DNA from: Ooceraea biroi
Lineage: Eukaryota; Arthropoda; Insecta; Hymenoptera; Formicidae
Assembly (NCBI RefSeq): GCF_003672135.1
Contig: NC_039511.1
Location: forward strand, 5,854,464 to 5,918,463
Length of the DNA stretch: 64,000 nucleotides
Direction: 5' to 3'
Shown one piece after another: positions 37,001-50,300 of the stretch; the first letter of the stretch is position 1, and each line of letters begins with the position of its first letter. The position numbers and the translations under genes are program-made. Under the pieces are notes generated by a model. It saw only the letters and a program-made list of their open reading frames with translations, made no database searches and was not told where the DNA came from.

Positions 37001-37796
37001 ATCTTTCATATATTATGTAAGACGTTTTTAATACAAAACTTTAGCATGTAGGTAGAGCTGATTAAAATGTATGAGGAAGTCCTTTACCACTTTGCAAATT
37101 ACGTAAAAATTTGAGATGTTAAGTACGGAAGATTGACAGATGAGTGTATATTTATTGTTCTAAGGGTTACATTAGGTGCTTTAAGTAGAGTAATGGCCGC
37201 ATTATCTAGCAACAGGCGTAGTCACGTGTCAAGGAAAAATATCGCTGATATTCTTTTCTAATATTGTTTAATAGGCTGTTACGCACCGTTTAACGTTAGT
37301 GCATTGCATTTACTACCAAAGCGGATGCAATGCACTTATGTGTCAATTTTTTTCGAATCATGGTATCAATAATTATTGTGAAGATTGTAACATTGTATAG
37401 CACTATTTCTCAACTCTACCTCTTCACGAACGACGGTCCGTTCATCACCAAACACCTTGTAGACAATATATGCAACAAGTTTTGGAATTGGTTAAACATG
37501 TAAGGTACATGTGGTAAATTAGTTTGTAGATCTGATACAATATATATTACAGGTGTATGCAGAAGATAAAACTTACAGAATCGTTTAAAAACATTTAATA
37601 ATTATGTTATTGTAAATCTTACCTGAAATCTTAATTTCCCAACTGGTGGAGCAGCAAAAGGTATACCTTTAAACGCAAGATAATGGGAAACACCAAGCAC
37701 ATTTTCTTGCAGAACTCCTTGCAACTTTCCTTGTTTCACAGTCACGACGGGCTGATTCATGGTAGAATAATAATAACTGCCTGACATTGCTCGCAT
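34053..37796 (-). CDS. Carboxylesterase, array copy 4 (altered nucleophile elbow)
   Basis: Eight exons: 37796-37623, 36264-35973, 35826-35641, 35510-35302, 35143-34987, 34869-34543, 34447-34303, 34197-34053, giving 1635 nt (544 residues). The frame is open. The elbow reads FANSAGAAS: the first glycine of GxSxG is replaced by alanine, while Ser, the acid region TTHEY and histidine region GAAHDDE remain. Exons 1, 7 and 8 and the upstream DNA resemble copy 1, but most of exon 6 and the flanking intron match copy 3. Activity may be reduced or changed; that is inference. Confidence 0.86.
36265..37622 (-). other. Intron 1 of copy 4 with degraded repeat
   Basis: It has the empty counterpart of the copy 2 TIR insertion near 36475. 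Around 36700-36900, ggggatttccatttaag and aaaaccctacaatttttat loosely match the arms of the foldback at 9541-10428, suggesting an old degraded relative. No gene. Confidence 0.4.
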
Positions 37797-39294
37797 TCTT
37801 ATATCATTGCGTTCTATCGTTTGTTATCGTCGAACTATGTTTTATTTATGACATTACAAGATAAAAATGCGAACTTGGACAATGACTTGGAAAATGGATA
37901 AGATGATAAAATTAGCAATTGGCAAACAAATATAGCCAGAAATTGAGGATAAAGGTAAAGCATAAAGCATACATATGGTTGCAGTCTGTTATTTTACAAG
38001 TATTATTTAATAATTAATGTACTTTATAAACATAAATCTTTCTTTCAGTATCGTGAAATTGCACTTGAATCCTTGTGATGATTATTTGTAATGCATAGAG
38101 TTGTCACTGAAATGTTTGAATAAATGTGATACTAGACAAGCGTAGTGTTCTTCTCTTTTGTGATAAGTAAAGCACGAGTGATTGTTACTATACATGTAGC
38201 ATATTAGTATAAATAATGTCGTAAATAAGGAATTTTATGAATGCCATTACGTTCAATTTGACATCGCATTTGACATTTGACACACATATACCAATCATGT
38301 CGACATATCGATAATAATTAACATTTCATATATTGAAAAATCACAAATATGTGCAATGATTTTTTACATACGTTTCGTTGGTACAATTAATATATTCTTC
38401 AATTACAATATATTCAAAGTTCCTCATAAGAAGAAATCTAGATTAGATTTAGACAATAAGATAGTAATAAACATACTATCCACATTCTATCCAAAAATGG
38501 AATAATATTTTCAATTCATTCCATATAGCAAAGGCTCGTAACGTGCTGGACATTCGTCGCGTTCGTATAACATTGCTTATCATCTATTTAAAGATAAGTT
38601 TTTCTAAATTTGAATATATTCAAATTCATTAAGGCTTCAGCCAACGAAGTAAAGTCCAACAATTATACTATCTACGATTATCTACTGTACGTTTAAATCA
38701 TATGTTGTATCTTTTGTAGCCAGTCTGGAATTTCTGTTAACCAAAAGTATGTATGTATAAGTTAATATTTGTAGGATTCGTAAATGTTATGTTTCATCAT
38801 TGAAGAATAATGAATAAAAAAATTAATGAATACTTTGCATTAATGTTAAACCCACTGACAAAACTCAACACGGTTTTATCACACAATTGTGTAATTTCAA
38901 TTTCTTCATTAATTATTGGTGACTTACTAATATTAATCTTGCACAATGTGTATCTTATTATCCAACCTTGATAAGACATCCATATTATGGTTTATTGATG
39001 AAATCCTACATTTTTGCAACGGCCAAGATTGGAATTGATTGGAAAGTTTTTATAAATACTTAAATACTTAAATACTTAATTAAAAATACATACCTAAATA
39101 GATATTAATATATTATAGATATTCGCTTAGAGATTTTTATGTCAAATAAATTAAATGCATTAAATAATACAACATTTAATACGTATATTAAAAGTACACA
39201 TCCATTAAAATTTTATTACTTATGATTCATTTTTACATAGGACAATTTTACGCTTATAACATTATACGCTTATTATAATTGCATAACTGTTTTA
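37797..39294. other. Spacer between esterase copies 4 and 5
   Basis: AT-rich, no gene. The first 550 bp resemble the DNA upstream of copy 1, for example ccaatcatgtcgacatatcg in both, so the promoter region was probably duplicated with the gene. Confidence 0.6.
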
Positions 39295-42016
39295 CTACTT
39301 TACTTCTTGAAATATATTAGTATAATCTGTGATCGTTGCACATTGTAAAGCATCATTAATTTCCAAATAATTAAAAGCATCTGCCGTCGCTGGCAGCCAA
39401 ATAGTACTCACATTCTGATCGACAACGGGCGTAGGATTTCTAAAAACGAACAGACATAATTGTTTCATGATTGTTATGATTTTCAATTATTGCATATTAA
39501 TGCTTTCCTAACAACTTGTACTTACCCTGTTTTTGCAAAATTCGCCCACATACTCGTGAGAGCTTCCATTACTTTCCGATCTTTTGTGCCTACTGCCGGC
39601 GGTTTAGAATCATTAATTTTACATTTAGTTTTGTAAAATAGGTATGATGTATCATCAGCGTGAGACGCTCCTAAAGAAAATGCCAATTTTATAAAGACCA
39701 ATATTACGAAATTTGCAAACGAGCAGCTAAGACTCAATGTTGAGCCAAGATTTTTGAAATGATGTCATTACCAATTATAGGCAGTACGTGTCCCATAAGC
39801 TTCGTGCTAGTTATCTGACTGCCGATGTAAGAAAACGTATAGAGATAGGTCGGCGCTTGTTTTCTTTTCCTTCGTCTGTTGACTAATTCTTTAGTGGGGA
39901 GACCAAAGAAAATATCACCCAGAAATTGTATAATAAAGGGGAAACTGTTTTCAGTGCACGGCTTATCGTTGAAATACCATTGTTTAACGTGCTCCGTCAA
40001 TTGCATTACTTTCTTCGGATCTGATGAATTTATAAATTTCTCCACGTAGCGCGGTATGTTTCCATAGATCGTTTTAACAGTTATTTCTTCGGTATCTATC
40101 ATTAAATAATAATAACAATGAATCATTTTATCGCATGCACACACGTGTATGTGTGATTTAAAAGAGACGTAACAATAATAAGCGACATTACGTATAATGC
40201 AATGTTATGTTTCATACCAATTTAATTTACGCCAATTTTTACTACCTTTTAGGAACATAAGATATTCATGAGAAGTATGACCAAGAATGATTGGTATGTC
40301 ATTATCTTCATCGAGCAGTTGATGAAGGGGACGTGGTAATACAGGTCTCTTGGCTTTCTTGTCGATCGTAGGTGTAAATGGTACGTTAGAGACGCGTGCT
40401 TCCTGCAACACGTTTCTTTTAGCAACATTATCATTCATAATTTTATCATTTTAAATAAATTCTCGTAGTATTACGATAAAAAATTGAACGAAATTAAGTA
40501 AAGATATATGCGAAAAACGATTCACCTCTGCAGTGAGAACTTGATACTGCGCTTCGGCGATTTTCTCAGCAGGCACGGTACGAAGAAATTCAACAACTGT
40601 CTCGGGATCTTTGGAATCGTTGCCAAGTATTGAGGCAAGCTTAAAAGAGTTGGCTTCTGGTTGATTCTCCTCTATTGCCCATGTACATGTACTTATACCG
40701 CTTTGAAAAATAGCTTTGTGAAAAAGATCTGTAGGTATAAACATCGTATATGAATAAATATCAAGAAATACATTTCATTTTCACAACTACAGAATATATT
40801 TAAATTTGATCATTACTATTGTGTGTTAAGATCACGCACCTTTAGACACTGGTGATAACGTTAGTAAATGCGCGCACGCACCACCAGCACTAATACCGAA
40901 AACAGTAATGTTTCCTGGATCTCCGCCGAATACTCGAATATTTTCTTTCACCCATTTTAATGCAGCAATCTGATCTTTCAGACCTTGGTTTCCACTTGCT
41001 GTCTCATGACCAAGATTCAAGAAACCTTAAATGAAACGGAATTTAGTGTATAAATACGTGTATATATACATATATATGCTTGACCAGAGTACATAGAGGT
41101 AACTAACGATAGATGTATGTCTTTACGAGGCTATCTCCCGCAAAGACGCAATAAAAGAAAGATTTGGTATTTTGATGAAAAGAAAAAAAATATAAATCTT
41201 ACCAAAAGCACCTAATCTATAATTCACGCATACTAGAATTACTCCTTTTGCCAGGAGGTAATCGGGTCGATATAAAATGTCATTGCCAGATCCAACGAGA
41301 TAGGCTCCACCATGTATCCAAACCATAACTGGATTCCGCGTTGTTCCATAGAGCTCACGTGATACATAAACATTAAGATAAAGGCAGTCTTCGCCACCGA
41401 TCACCGTTTTAGTAAAAGGATCTAGTTGTGAACAAACATCGCCGCCGTTTTCGGATGCATCACGGATGCCATCCCACGAAGCTGGAGGTTCGGGATCCTG
41501 ATTTTGAACAACAACGTATATATGTTTAACAAGATATAATTGCTTATAGTTAATAAGTCGTAATTTTACATTGTTTCCTTTATTTTGTATAATTATCAGT
41601 ATTAGTATATCAATATATCAAAATTAAGAAATGCAGAAAGAAGGGAAAATATTAAATTTATATTAAAAATTTTTGATATAACATATAATGCATTATATTT
41701 TTTGATAAAGCAGGAAGCATCAAATCAATTTGCTTACGTAATGTTTGTTGGGAAGCAATTAGAAGACAAAACATTGTATGGATTCATCGAAATTCATCAT
41801 TTGATTTCACTATCATTTAATTATAATATTTAAAATAAATTTTACCTTAAACCTTAACTCGCCCACAGGTGGAGCGGCAAAAGGTATGCCTTTAAAAGCA
41901 ACGTAATGGGAACCAAGCACATTTTCTTGAAGAATTCCTTGCAACTTTCCTTGCTTCACAGTCACGATCGGCCGATTCATGATGGAATAATAACTGTCTG
42001 ACACTATTGGTATCAT
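39295..42016 (-). CDS. Carboxylesterase, array copy 5 (most divergent)
   Basis: Eight exons: 42016-41846, 41497-41203, 41025-40840, 40728-40526, 40402-40246, 40095-39772, 39670-39526, 39439-39295, totalling 1626 nt (541 residues) in consistent phase. Features: oxyanion loop WIHGGAY, elbow GISAGGA (closest in the array to the family consensus GESAG), acid region TSHEY, histidine region GASHADD. It shares all intron positions with copies 1-4 but differs far more in sequence, so it is probably the oldest lineage in the array. No signal peptide visible. Confidence 0.88.
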
Positions 42017-44315
42017 AAGTTATTACGTTACTTTGTTAGTAGTTGTTATCTACGATGCATGAATCTCACATTTTGGTTGAGTAAACTAAATGATCATAAA
42101 CTAGCTGCACGTTATCATGTTATCACGTTTTCTTGATAGATAAGACATAACTATTATGACTGCTATGTGCATCGCACATTATATCGTACTTTTTGAAACT
42201 TATTAATTGCCATTTGATTGTGTTTTCTCTCTGTTGTGTGTTTATATATATAATATATCTGGTATTTTATTTTATATTAGTTTTATATGTACATATATTA
42301 AGTTAATTATATTCCTGTGTATTCTTTCTCAAGTCCGTCTTAAAAAAGAACTTGGCACATTTTTCCTTCAAAGTATACATGACATCCTGAATAAAATTAA
42401 TAATAACATAAATAACATCATTTTTCTTCTTCGTACAAAAAAAAAGACCGTACGGACCTCCCGGTAATGTAAAACTTTGTATTAATTCTTAATGCAGAGT
42501 TTTGCGTTTGAATTTTGCTTGAATTTAAGAGCATCGACATGAACTTTCCATTGAATCCAATATACAATGAAGTGGACGCGTGTGCGCGTGCACGCGTCTA
42601 TACAGGATGTCTCAGTATATTTTTCTACTCAGCTAAGTCCAAACTATACGCCATTAACTGGTCGGAGTTTTGAGACACCCTGTATACATGCATGTCACAT
42701 TTCACGAATGCTAGAGCGGCGATCATTAATCAAGAGAATGCGGGAAAATTCTAATTAATTTCTACATTTTCGAAATGTTAATATGTATATTACTACTACT
42801 CGAAGCTACTACGAATGTGTAAATATAATTATGTGTACAATTTGAATCAAGGAAAACAAAAGAGGATCTGAGTAAAAAGGAATATTAACAATAAAATAAT
42901 TATTAATTTTGTGGAGTACTGGTACTGCATGGTAATGTCCTGAACTGAGTTTATCGAATCGGATGCGATGGTGAAAGTATTAGGCAGAACATCGCGATAC
43001 TTTGAGATATCAAAAGTGTAAGTCGTCAGGAGAGAAACACAGATTTCTTCGGAGCAGGTGGTAAATTCGTCTTGCAGTAACTTATTATATAATTTAAGAA
43101 ATGACTTTATTATTATTAACAGTTATAACTCGCACCAGTTTTATCTACTATCGCAGCTATATCTCTAATACTTGTAGATCGTCCGAAGGCTAAGGTACGA
43201 CTCACCCTACACGCTCTTATTTTCGCATTCGCTCGCCCTGTCGAATTCTCTCGAACTTTCTTAATAGGTTTGATCCGCTAGACTCGCCGATATGCGAGCA
43301 AACATCTCAGGGCCGTATTTCGTTAACCTTGTACGTTTTCCCTTACAAAAGTGAAGGTTACCTTTTCTTAGTCTGGCGAGGTAAGAATGTGAGGTTATAA
43401 CAGGGAAGATCTTAATGTAGGTTGAGTATACTCGAAATATACGGAATGGAAGAGAAATCTACATTTAAGAATTCGATTGTATTTTTTGAAAAAAAGGAAA
43501 TAAAAATATATACTAAAAGAAAGAACGAAGGAAATTATTAAAGGAAAGATGGACTTAAAAAAATATAGGAAATTGATTAGAAGCCCGAGACTTACTATTA
43601 AAAAGCCAGTAGAATAGCTGGAGAAGCGTCCTACGTGACAATTCTTGGCTGATAATCTCGAAGTATTATGCACTTGTTAGAGAATATTATTATCACTTTA
43701 TATCGTACTTTGTACCAGAAGCAGGAAGAGCGACGTGTTGATCGATGAATCAGAAGATGACTGGAAGATAAATGTTTGATCAGTTTTGGAATGTATATTT
43801 TATGGTGTATGATATCACCGGAACTGCCAGAGAATGGCGGTATATTTTAAATATTTTCTGTATAAAAGTGGATAGTTTGTGGATATTGTTTTACCGAAAA
43901 TTATTAATTGTTAATGAGACTTATTTTAATGAAACTTTGGCTTAAAAGAAAAGAGAAATAAGAAATTAATTATAGTTTTACTCTGAGGTGTTTTTTATCA
44001 AATTCCGATGCATTCGTTGAGTTTAAGATTCAAAAAATTGTGCCTAACGTTAATGAATTTGATATAATTGAAAATTCTTTGGCACTTGTTTATTGGAGTT
44101 TTGTTAGTTTTATCTAGTATATAGGATGGGTTTCCGATTACTTTCGACTAATATCTAAAGCTTTGAAAAAATATTGAATATATAGAAATCCGCTATTACA
44201 CAATATTAGTACACACAAGATTGCTTTTTTTCGTTTGTTATAAATATGATATGTGTATTTACTACTAGACATTTACAACATTACACAACTAATCTTTGCG
44301 TTTCTTTCTCTTTTT
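42017..44315. other. Spacer between esterase copy 5 and the BTB gene
   Basis: No gene or RNA gene recognised. Contains one small foldback element (42601-42684). Open frames here are short and AT-biased without family motifs. Confidence 0.6.
42601..42684. mobile_element. 84-bp foldback element of the TACAGGGTGTCT family
   Basis: Starts tacaggatgtctcag, ends tgagacaccctgta. It shares its termini with the larger foldbacks at 9541-10428 and 47817-48386. Too short to encode anything. Confidence 0.75.
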
Positions 44316-47300
44316 TTAGATATGATGTAATGTATTTTTATTTTGATTTGCAATACTGTTTGATGCTTTAACAGAATTTAGTGATTTTTGAAGTGGCCAG
44401 CCAGATTGACTCATCGACAACAACTCAGCCACTTTTTGGACGTTCTGTTTCTCTTCCGAAGACGATTTTTTGATCTGTAATAATGATAAAATAATTATTA
44501 TAGTACTAATTATTAAAATACTATTATTAACTTAATTATTTCTGTATTAAATAGCGTTACTTTAATAAAGATAAAGAAAAACACATAAAAAAAGATATAA
44601 AGAACTCATACGTTAATTTATGGAGTGATAAGGAATACGTATTTAGTTTCTAGTTCCTATATTTTTAAGGCACATGTATAGATTAAAGCAGTTATTTTAA
44701 TACTAACTTCATCAAATTTTCTTCTAACTTTATATCCTCTGTATGTTGCCTGTATCATAGTAGCCGCTTCTTCTTCGGATTTGGCCGAATCGGTACGATT
44801 CGCGGGATACCTCGATTTTTTCATCATTTTTTGTTGCTTCTTTGCAGACAATTTAACGTTTTGTTCCCATTGCTTGCGACTGTGGATATCCGAAATGTTA
44901 TGTCGTGCCTCGTGCTTCGATTTATCGATAAGCTACAATAAATCGATAAACTCTAATTATTTCTATGTGTGTTTAAATAACTGAACTTAACTGAAGGTAA
45001 TTAAAACGAACAAATATTATCGACATTTAGCCGAATTATGTTACAATAACACAGTCAACTTTGATCAATTGTAGAGGTATACATATAACGCGTCATTTTG
45101 ACGACAATCGATTGTACAATTTCTCTTGCTTTGTCCTACGTGTTTCCCTATTGCGCATCGAGAAGGGGTCTTAACGTAACACATATGCAAAGTATCCGTA
45201 CGATTATATTTTCGTCACGCGCATAAAATTACTTTACCGCATGTAACATGTAAAATACTGGACATACATAATGAAAAGACGAAGAGGAGTAATCAGAAGC
45301 TTTGAAAAAACCTTTGAATTAGGCCTCGCTATTATACATTTAAATGGAAACACGTTTACACGTATAATTAGCATATCCGTTCATTAGAAACGTTTTCTCG
45401 AATATACGTGTTTCAATAAGGTATTATACGTATAAACGGAAAACGTTTACATGTATATTTAGCGTATATTAAACGTTTATCTGTTTATAATCGCGCCTTA
45501 TGTATAAACATTTTTCTACAAGTAAACGTTTTTCTGGAAGCAAGTCTATCAGAACAGCGACCTCTGTTTCTATTATTTGTTTATTGAATGTCTCTGTAAG
45601 TTTAACTCCCGAGCTGCCCGTCTTTTTTCTCGTCTTTATGCTCTGACAACCGCATCTAGTTTTAAAAGCATTATCCAAGCTTAAAGAATAAATTGTAAGA
45701 GTACATTTAACGTATAATAAAAAAAACGTTTACTAAACGTCTATTATACTAAACATATAATAAACGTATAATAATCGTATAATAAACGACTAAACGTGTA
45801 AACGTTTACCCACAAGTAAACGTTTTTCTGGAAATAAGTGTAAACGGATAAACGTTTAATGTTTACACGTATATTCGATAAACAAAATAAAATCAGAACC
45901 CTACTTTGAATCGACCTTCAAATGCCTAATGCTTTGTGTCATGGTCTTTCTATGGTTTCCAACGTCTTGAAGTATTATTAGAGACTACATTTCATGTCAG
46001 ATATATCGTATCATGTTTTGCGATTATCGAATATATAAAATACATGCAAAATGTATGCAGTCTCTTCTTCAACTTCTTCAAATTTTTATTTCATTTATCT
46101 TAATTTCATTGTTATTTTGTTTATTATTTCATTTGTGATTTAATTGTTATTTTATTTTATTCCTATTTTTATTAAACCAAAAACAAGAATGCACGTACCG
46201 TCGAAATCTCACACTGATGTTCGCACGTGTATTTTGTATTCTTTAAGAAGTCTACAGATGGTCTTCGTGGGGATTCACCTGCTCCGCAATACTTCGCGTC
46301 GTGAATGATGGGTTTACAGTTCCTATTTCTATCGCATTGCGTTTTGTTCTACGTAAAGAGTATATTATTGTGTGGTAAGCATGATGTACAAATAAACATT
46401 TCAAACAAATTATTATATTATCACAACTAGCAATTTTAAACGAGAGATTATCTTTACAAATATCCAAATCTATTCACCGTTCTTATATTATTGCTTCTAC
46501 CCATGCTACTGAGACACTCGGTCAAAATTTCCGGTGGAATCACCATGCCTGGCGAAGTTGCAACTTTCGACACGTACCTTTTCGGTACTACTCTACTCTG
46601 CGTCGTACTATATTGTTCTGAAAATATAAACATTAGCAAAATGGGTGATCTCACTGCAAACGTGAAGTGTAATTCTGCATTATAAAAAAAAAATATGTCT
46701 TCAACTTATTTACTAAATTCTAATTATTAAATTATTAATTACTAAATTCGTTTAATTATCATCTCGATAATTATTACGAAGATCATAAAACGATACAGAA
46801 CTTTTCTATTTAATTCTATCTGCTCTCCTTTCTCATGAACATGGTCCATTCATTATCGGACATCATGCTATTATAAAGCTATTTGCTTTATATCTAATTT
46901 TTAAATTTCAACATGTTCATAATGATTTCTACCTAAAGAATACGAGTCTACGCAGCAATAATTCTGATTGCTATCCGTACGTGTTCTTTCTGGCGGTAAC
47001 GGTGAACAATCTTTAGGAGGAGAACTGGGAGGTGTGGGTCTCGTTCGTGTTTTGCGCGTTCTCAGTTCGGCAATATTTGTTTTTTGATATTCCTCGAGAT
47101 ACAGTAGAAATTCACGATAAGTGACATAATTCTGAAGTGGAAAATATGTTATCAGATTGTAAATTGTATTGTAGACTCTGTAAAGATATGCCACAACAAT
47201 TTTTAAACGACAATGTATTTTACGCATCAAGTACAAATTATACACATGCTTTTTGGATCAAAACAGCATGACTTGCCTTGTCCTCTCCCGCCCAATTACG

Positions 47301-50300
47301 GTTGGTCGGTTCGTTAAGTCCAAGTAGATCGATCCAGTGATAATAATCTTCCGTTTGATTGCCATACCAATATTTTATAATAACGAATCTGCAGAATTTA
47401 ACATTAATCACAATTCTGCTTCTTTATGCTTTAATTTATACGCGTCTTGTGCATGAAATATTTTAGAATGTAAAATTGTGAATGAAATTCATACGCAAGT
47501 CCGTCATCCACCATTTTTTGCACTTCGGGATAAGACATCAGTTCCATAAATTCTGGATTTTCGGGATTTCTTTTGACGTCTACCAATTGCCACGGAGCTA
47601 TAAGACCAAATCGAACACATTTAAGTACTTCCAGCATGTATTGTTTCCTTTCGCTCCAATCATGCATCAACCATCTTACGGCAGACATCAAGACTTCCAT
47701 TTCGCTGTCAGAAAAATGATCGGAAATTCTCTTATATTATTGCACGAGATCTTTCTTGGCAAAGAATCGTTTAACAAATAGAATTTTATTTATCAATATT
47801 TTTAGTAGCTAAATTATACAGGGTGTCTGACATAATTAAGGCGAAAAACCTCTTGCCCACAGGTAGATCTCGTTAAACTGAATTAAAAAGTCCTATACCA
47901 TTTTGCAAACAATGACGTAAAATTTCGAGTAATTAAGTAAAGAAAGTTCGCTAATTCAGCGGACGCGATTGGCAGCGAGGGAAGTAGGCATGAATGACGT
48001 AAAAAAACGGCTAGCCACGCGCGCGACGCGATAGCAGCGAGTATCGGATTATAGGCGGCAGACGAGACGACGCGTGGACAATAATTTCTCAGCGTCTCAT
48101 TCATGCGCTCGTGTTGCCGAGAAAGTGTTGTCCACGCGTCGTCTCGCCTGCCGCTGTAATCCGATACTCGCTGTTATCGCGTCGCGCGCGCGGCTAGCCG
48201 TTTCTTACGTCATTCATGCCTACTTCTCTCGCTGTCAATCGCGTCCGCTGAATTGACGAACTTTATTTACTTAATTACTCGAAATTTTACGTGGTTGTTT
48301 GCAAAATGGTACAGAACTTTTTAATTCAGTTTGACGAGATCTACCTGTGGGCGAGAGGTTCTTCACCTTGTGTCAGACACCCTGTATATGCAGTGTATGT
48401 AAGGATTTCATTCTGTACATCGAAATTAACTAGTTGCATATTGTTGTTTGCCACATAAAAAGAATCAGACTAACAGTGGTGCATTTCTATGAGACCGCAA
48501 AGAGTTAAAGATATTCTAATATAAGTGTACCTATTCACGCTAATATAATTGGATTTCAGTAGTAAACACAGTTCGTCCACTGATAATTCTAAAAAATCCT
48601 TCGTGCTAACAAGCACCAAGAAAAATTTCATGATTCTTGGAACCATAAGCTCCATCACGGCAGTGTTCCCAATCTTTTTTGCTTCCAAGTACAACAAGAA
48701 AGCCGTATCCTCCGAGAAAAGCTCATCGTTATCAATGAATGCCCAGCATTGCTCTTCTAATTCTTTAGAGAATATAATCCACATATTTTAACAGAAACTT
48801 TCTTAATGAATGTTTCTTTATTTTATTTAAATATTTCTTTGAATTCTTTACTATAATTTTTATAGAATGACGATTTGTCATTTTTCATCATAAGAATGTG
48901 GAAAACAAAGTTACGAAACATGAAATATATGAAGAAATAAAATATGAAGTCATACCTTTGATACCAAGATATTGTGCAGCCATAAAGATATCTAAAATGT
49001 TATCTCTTCGTAAAAGCTGATAACTTTCATTGATTGGACTGATCATCCAGTCATAAATGATAGAAAAAGCCTTGGCAGTGACGTTGCTCTACATTTAATG
49101 CATATAATCGATTGCAGTAATTTAGTATTTTTATATTTTAGTATTTTAAATAATAGTAACATTTTCCTTTTATGTTGATACACATATAAACACATTTTTA
49201 TGAATCTTCTAATTCAAAATAGTCAACTATTTTTTTTACTTTTGAAATTTTTATGCAATATAATCAAATATAAATATTTAAATATAATTTAAATAAATTC
49301 TTACATCCGATAAGTTAATGTTCTTGCAATTCTTCTTCTCATCGAAAAACGTACTGTAACTTTGCAAGACGAGGAGGTGACAGTAGAATTCATCTTGGTC
49401 AATTTGAACGATACAGTCGGCATTCCTAGCAGAATAAATAAAAAAGACGATAAGAAAATAATAAATAAAATAATATAAAATTATATATATGTATATATAC
49501 ATATAATAAAATATAGATAAAAAATAAATAAGAAACTATATTATTTGTTTTGATATAATTTAATTCTTGACATAATAAAAGATAAAATATTTTAAAATCT
49601 GTTTTATTAAATAAAATAAAATAATTTATTTGATATTTTATAACTCTAGAAATACGTATAAAATCAAAGATTTTATATTTAAAGCTCTCATATCTTTTAA
49701 GAATCTCTTTTTTTACTTATAATTTGTGATACGCCTAGCTAATTCTTGATACAAATCGGTCTTCTCTGGAAGTATTATGCTGTCCCACTTGATTGGTTCT
49801 TCATTTGTAAATCCTAAACTGAAATCCAGAATAACAAAGATTAAGATAAAAATCTCCTTAGTTTCTTTAGTTTCTTTAGGATCAGCAAATTTAAAGGAAA
49901 CTAACGAAGAGAGTGGTACTTCGTTCAGTGGCGGTATCTGATAAGATGCTGGTTGCTTTTGTTCCATTTCGGATGGATGGAACTTCGCGCTTGGTTGTGT
50001 TCGTGATCGGTAATTCGCGTCGATATAGGGTAACTTCTTTTGAGCCTGTTGTGTAAAATACAGACATATGTATATTGCACAAAGTTGTTATTAAAAATAT
50101 ATTTTTCTCCAATATTCGACCAATGTTATAAAAGTCAAAAAGAAATTGTTATATACTGTATCTATTATAATTATCAATTAGAAAAGAACTGTTTAATATC
50201 TCACTTGCAACTGATTGATCGTCGACGGTGTAACGCCAGGAGGGAGATCGATGTACCTTATACGATTCGAAGAACCGAGGACAGATGGCCCAACGTCGAC

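Noticed and set aside
45469..45678. Minus-strand 69-codon frame in the AAACGTTTA block
   Set aside because: It runs through repeat words, has no splice support, and matches no domain.
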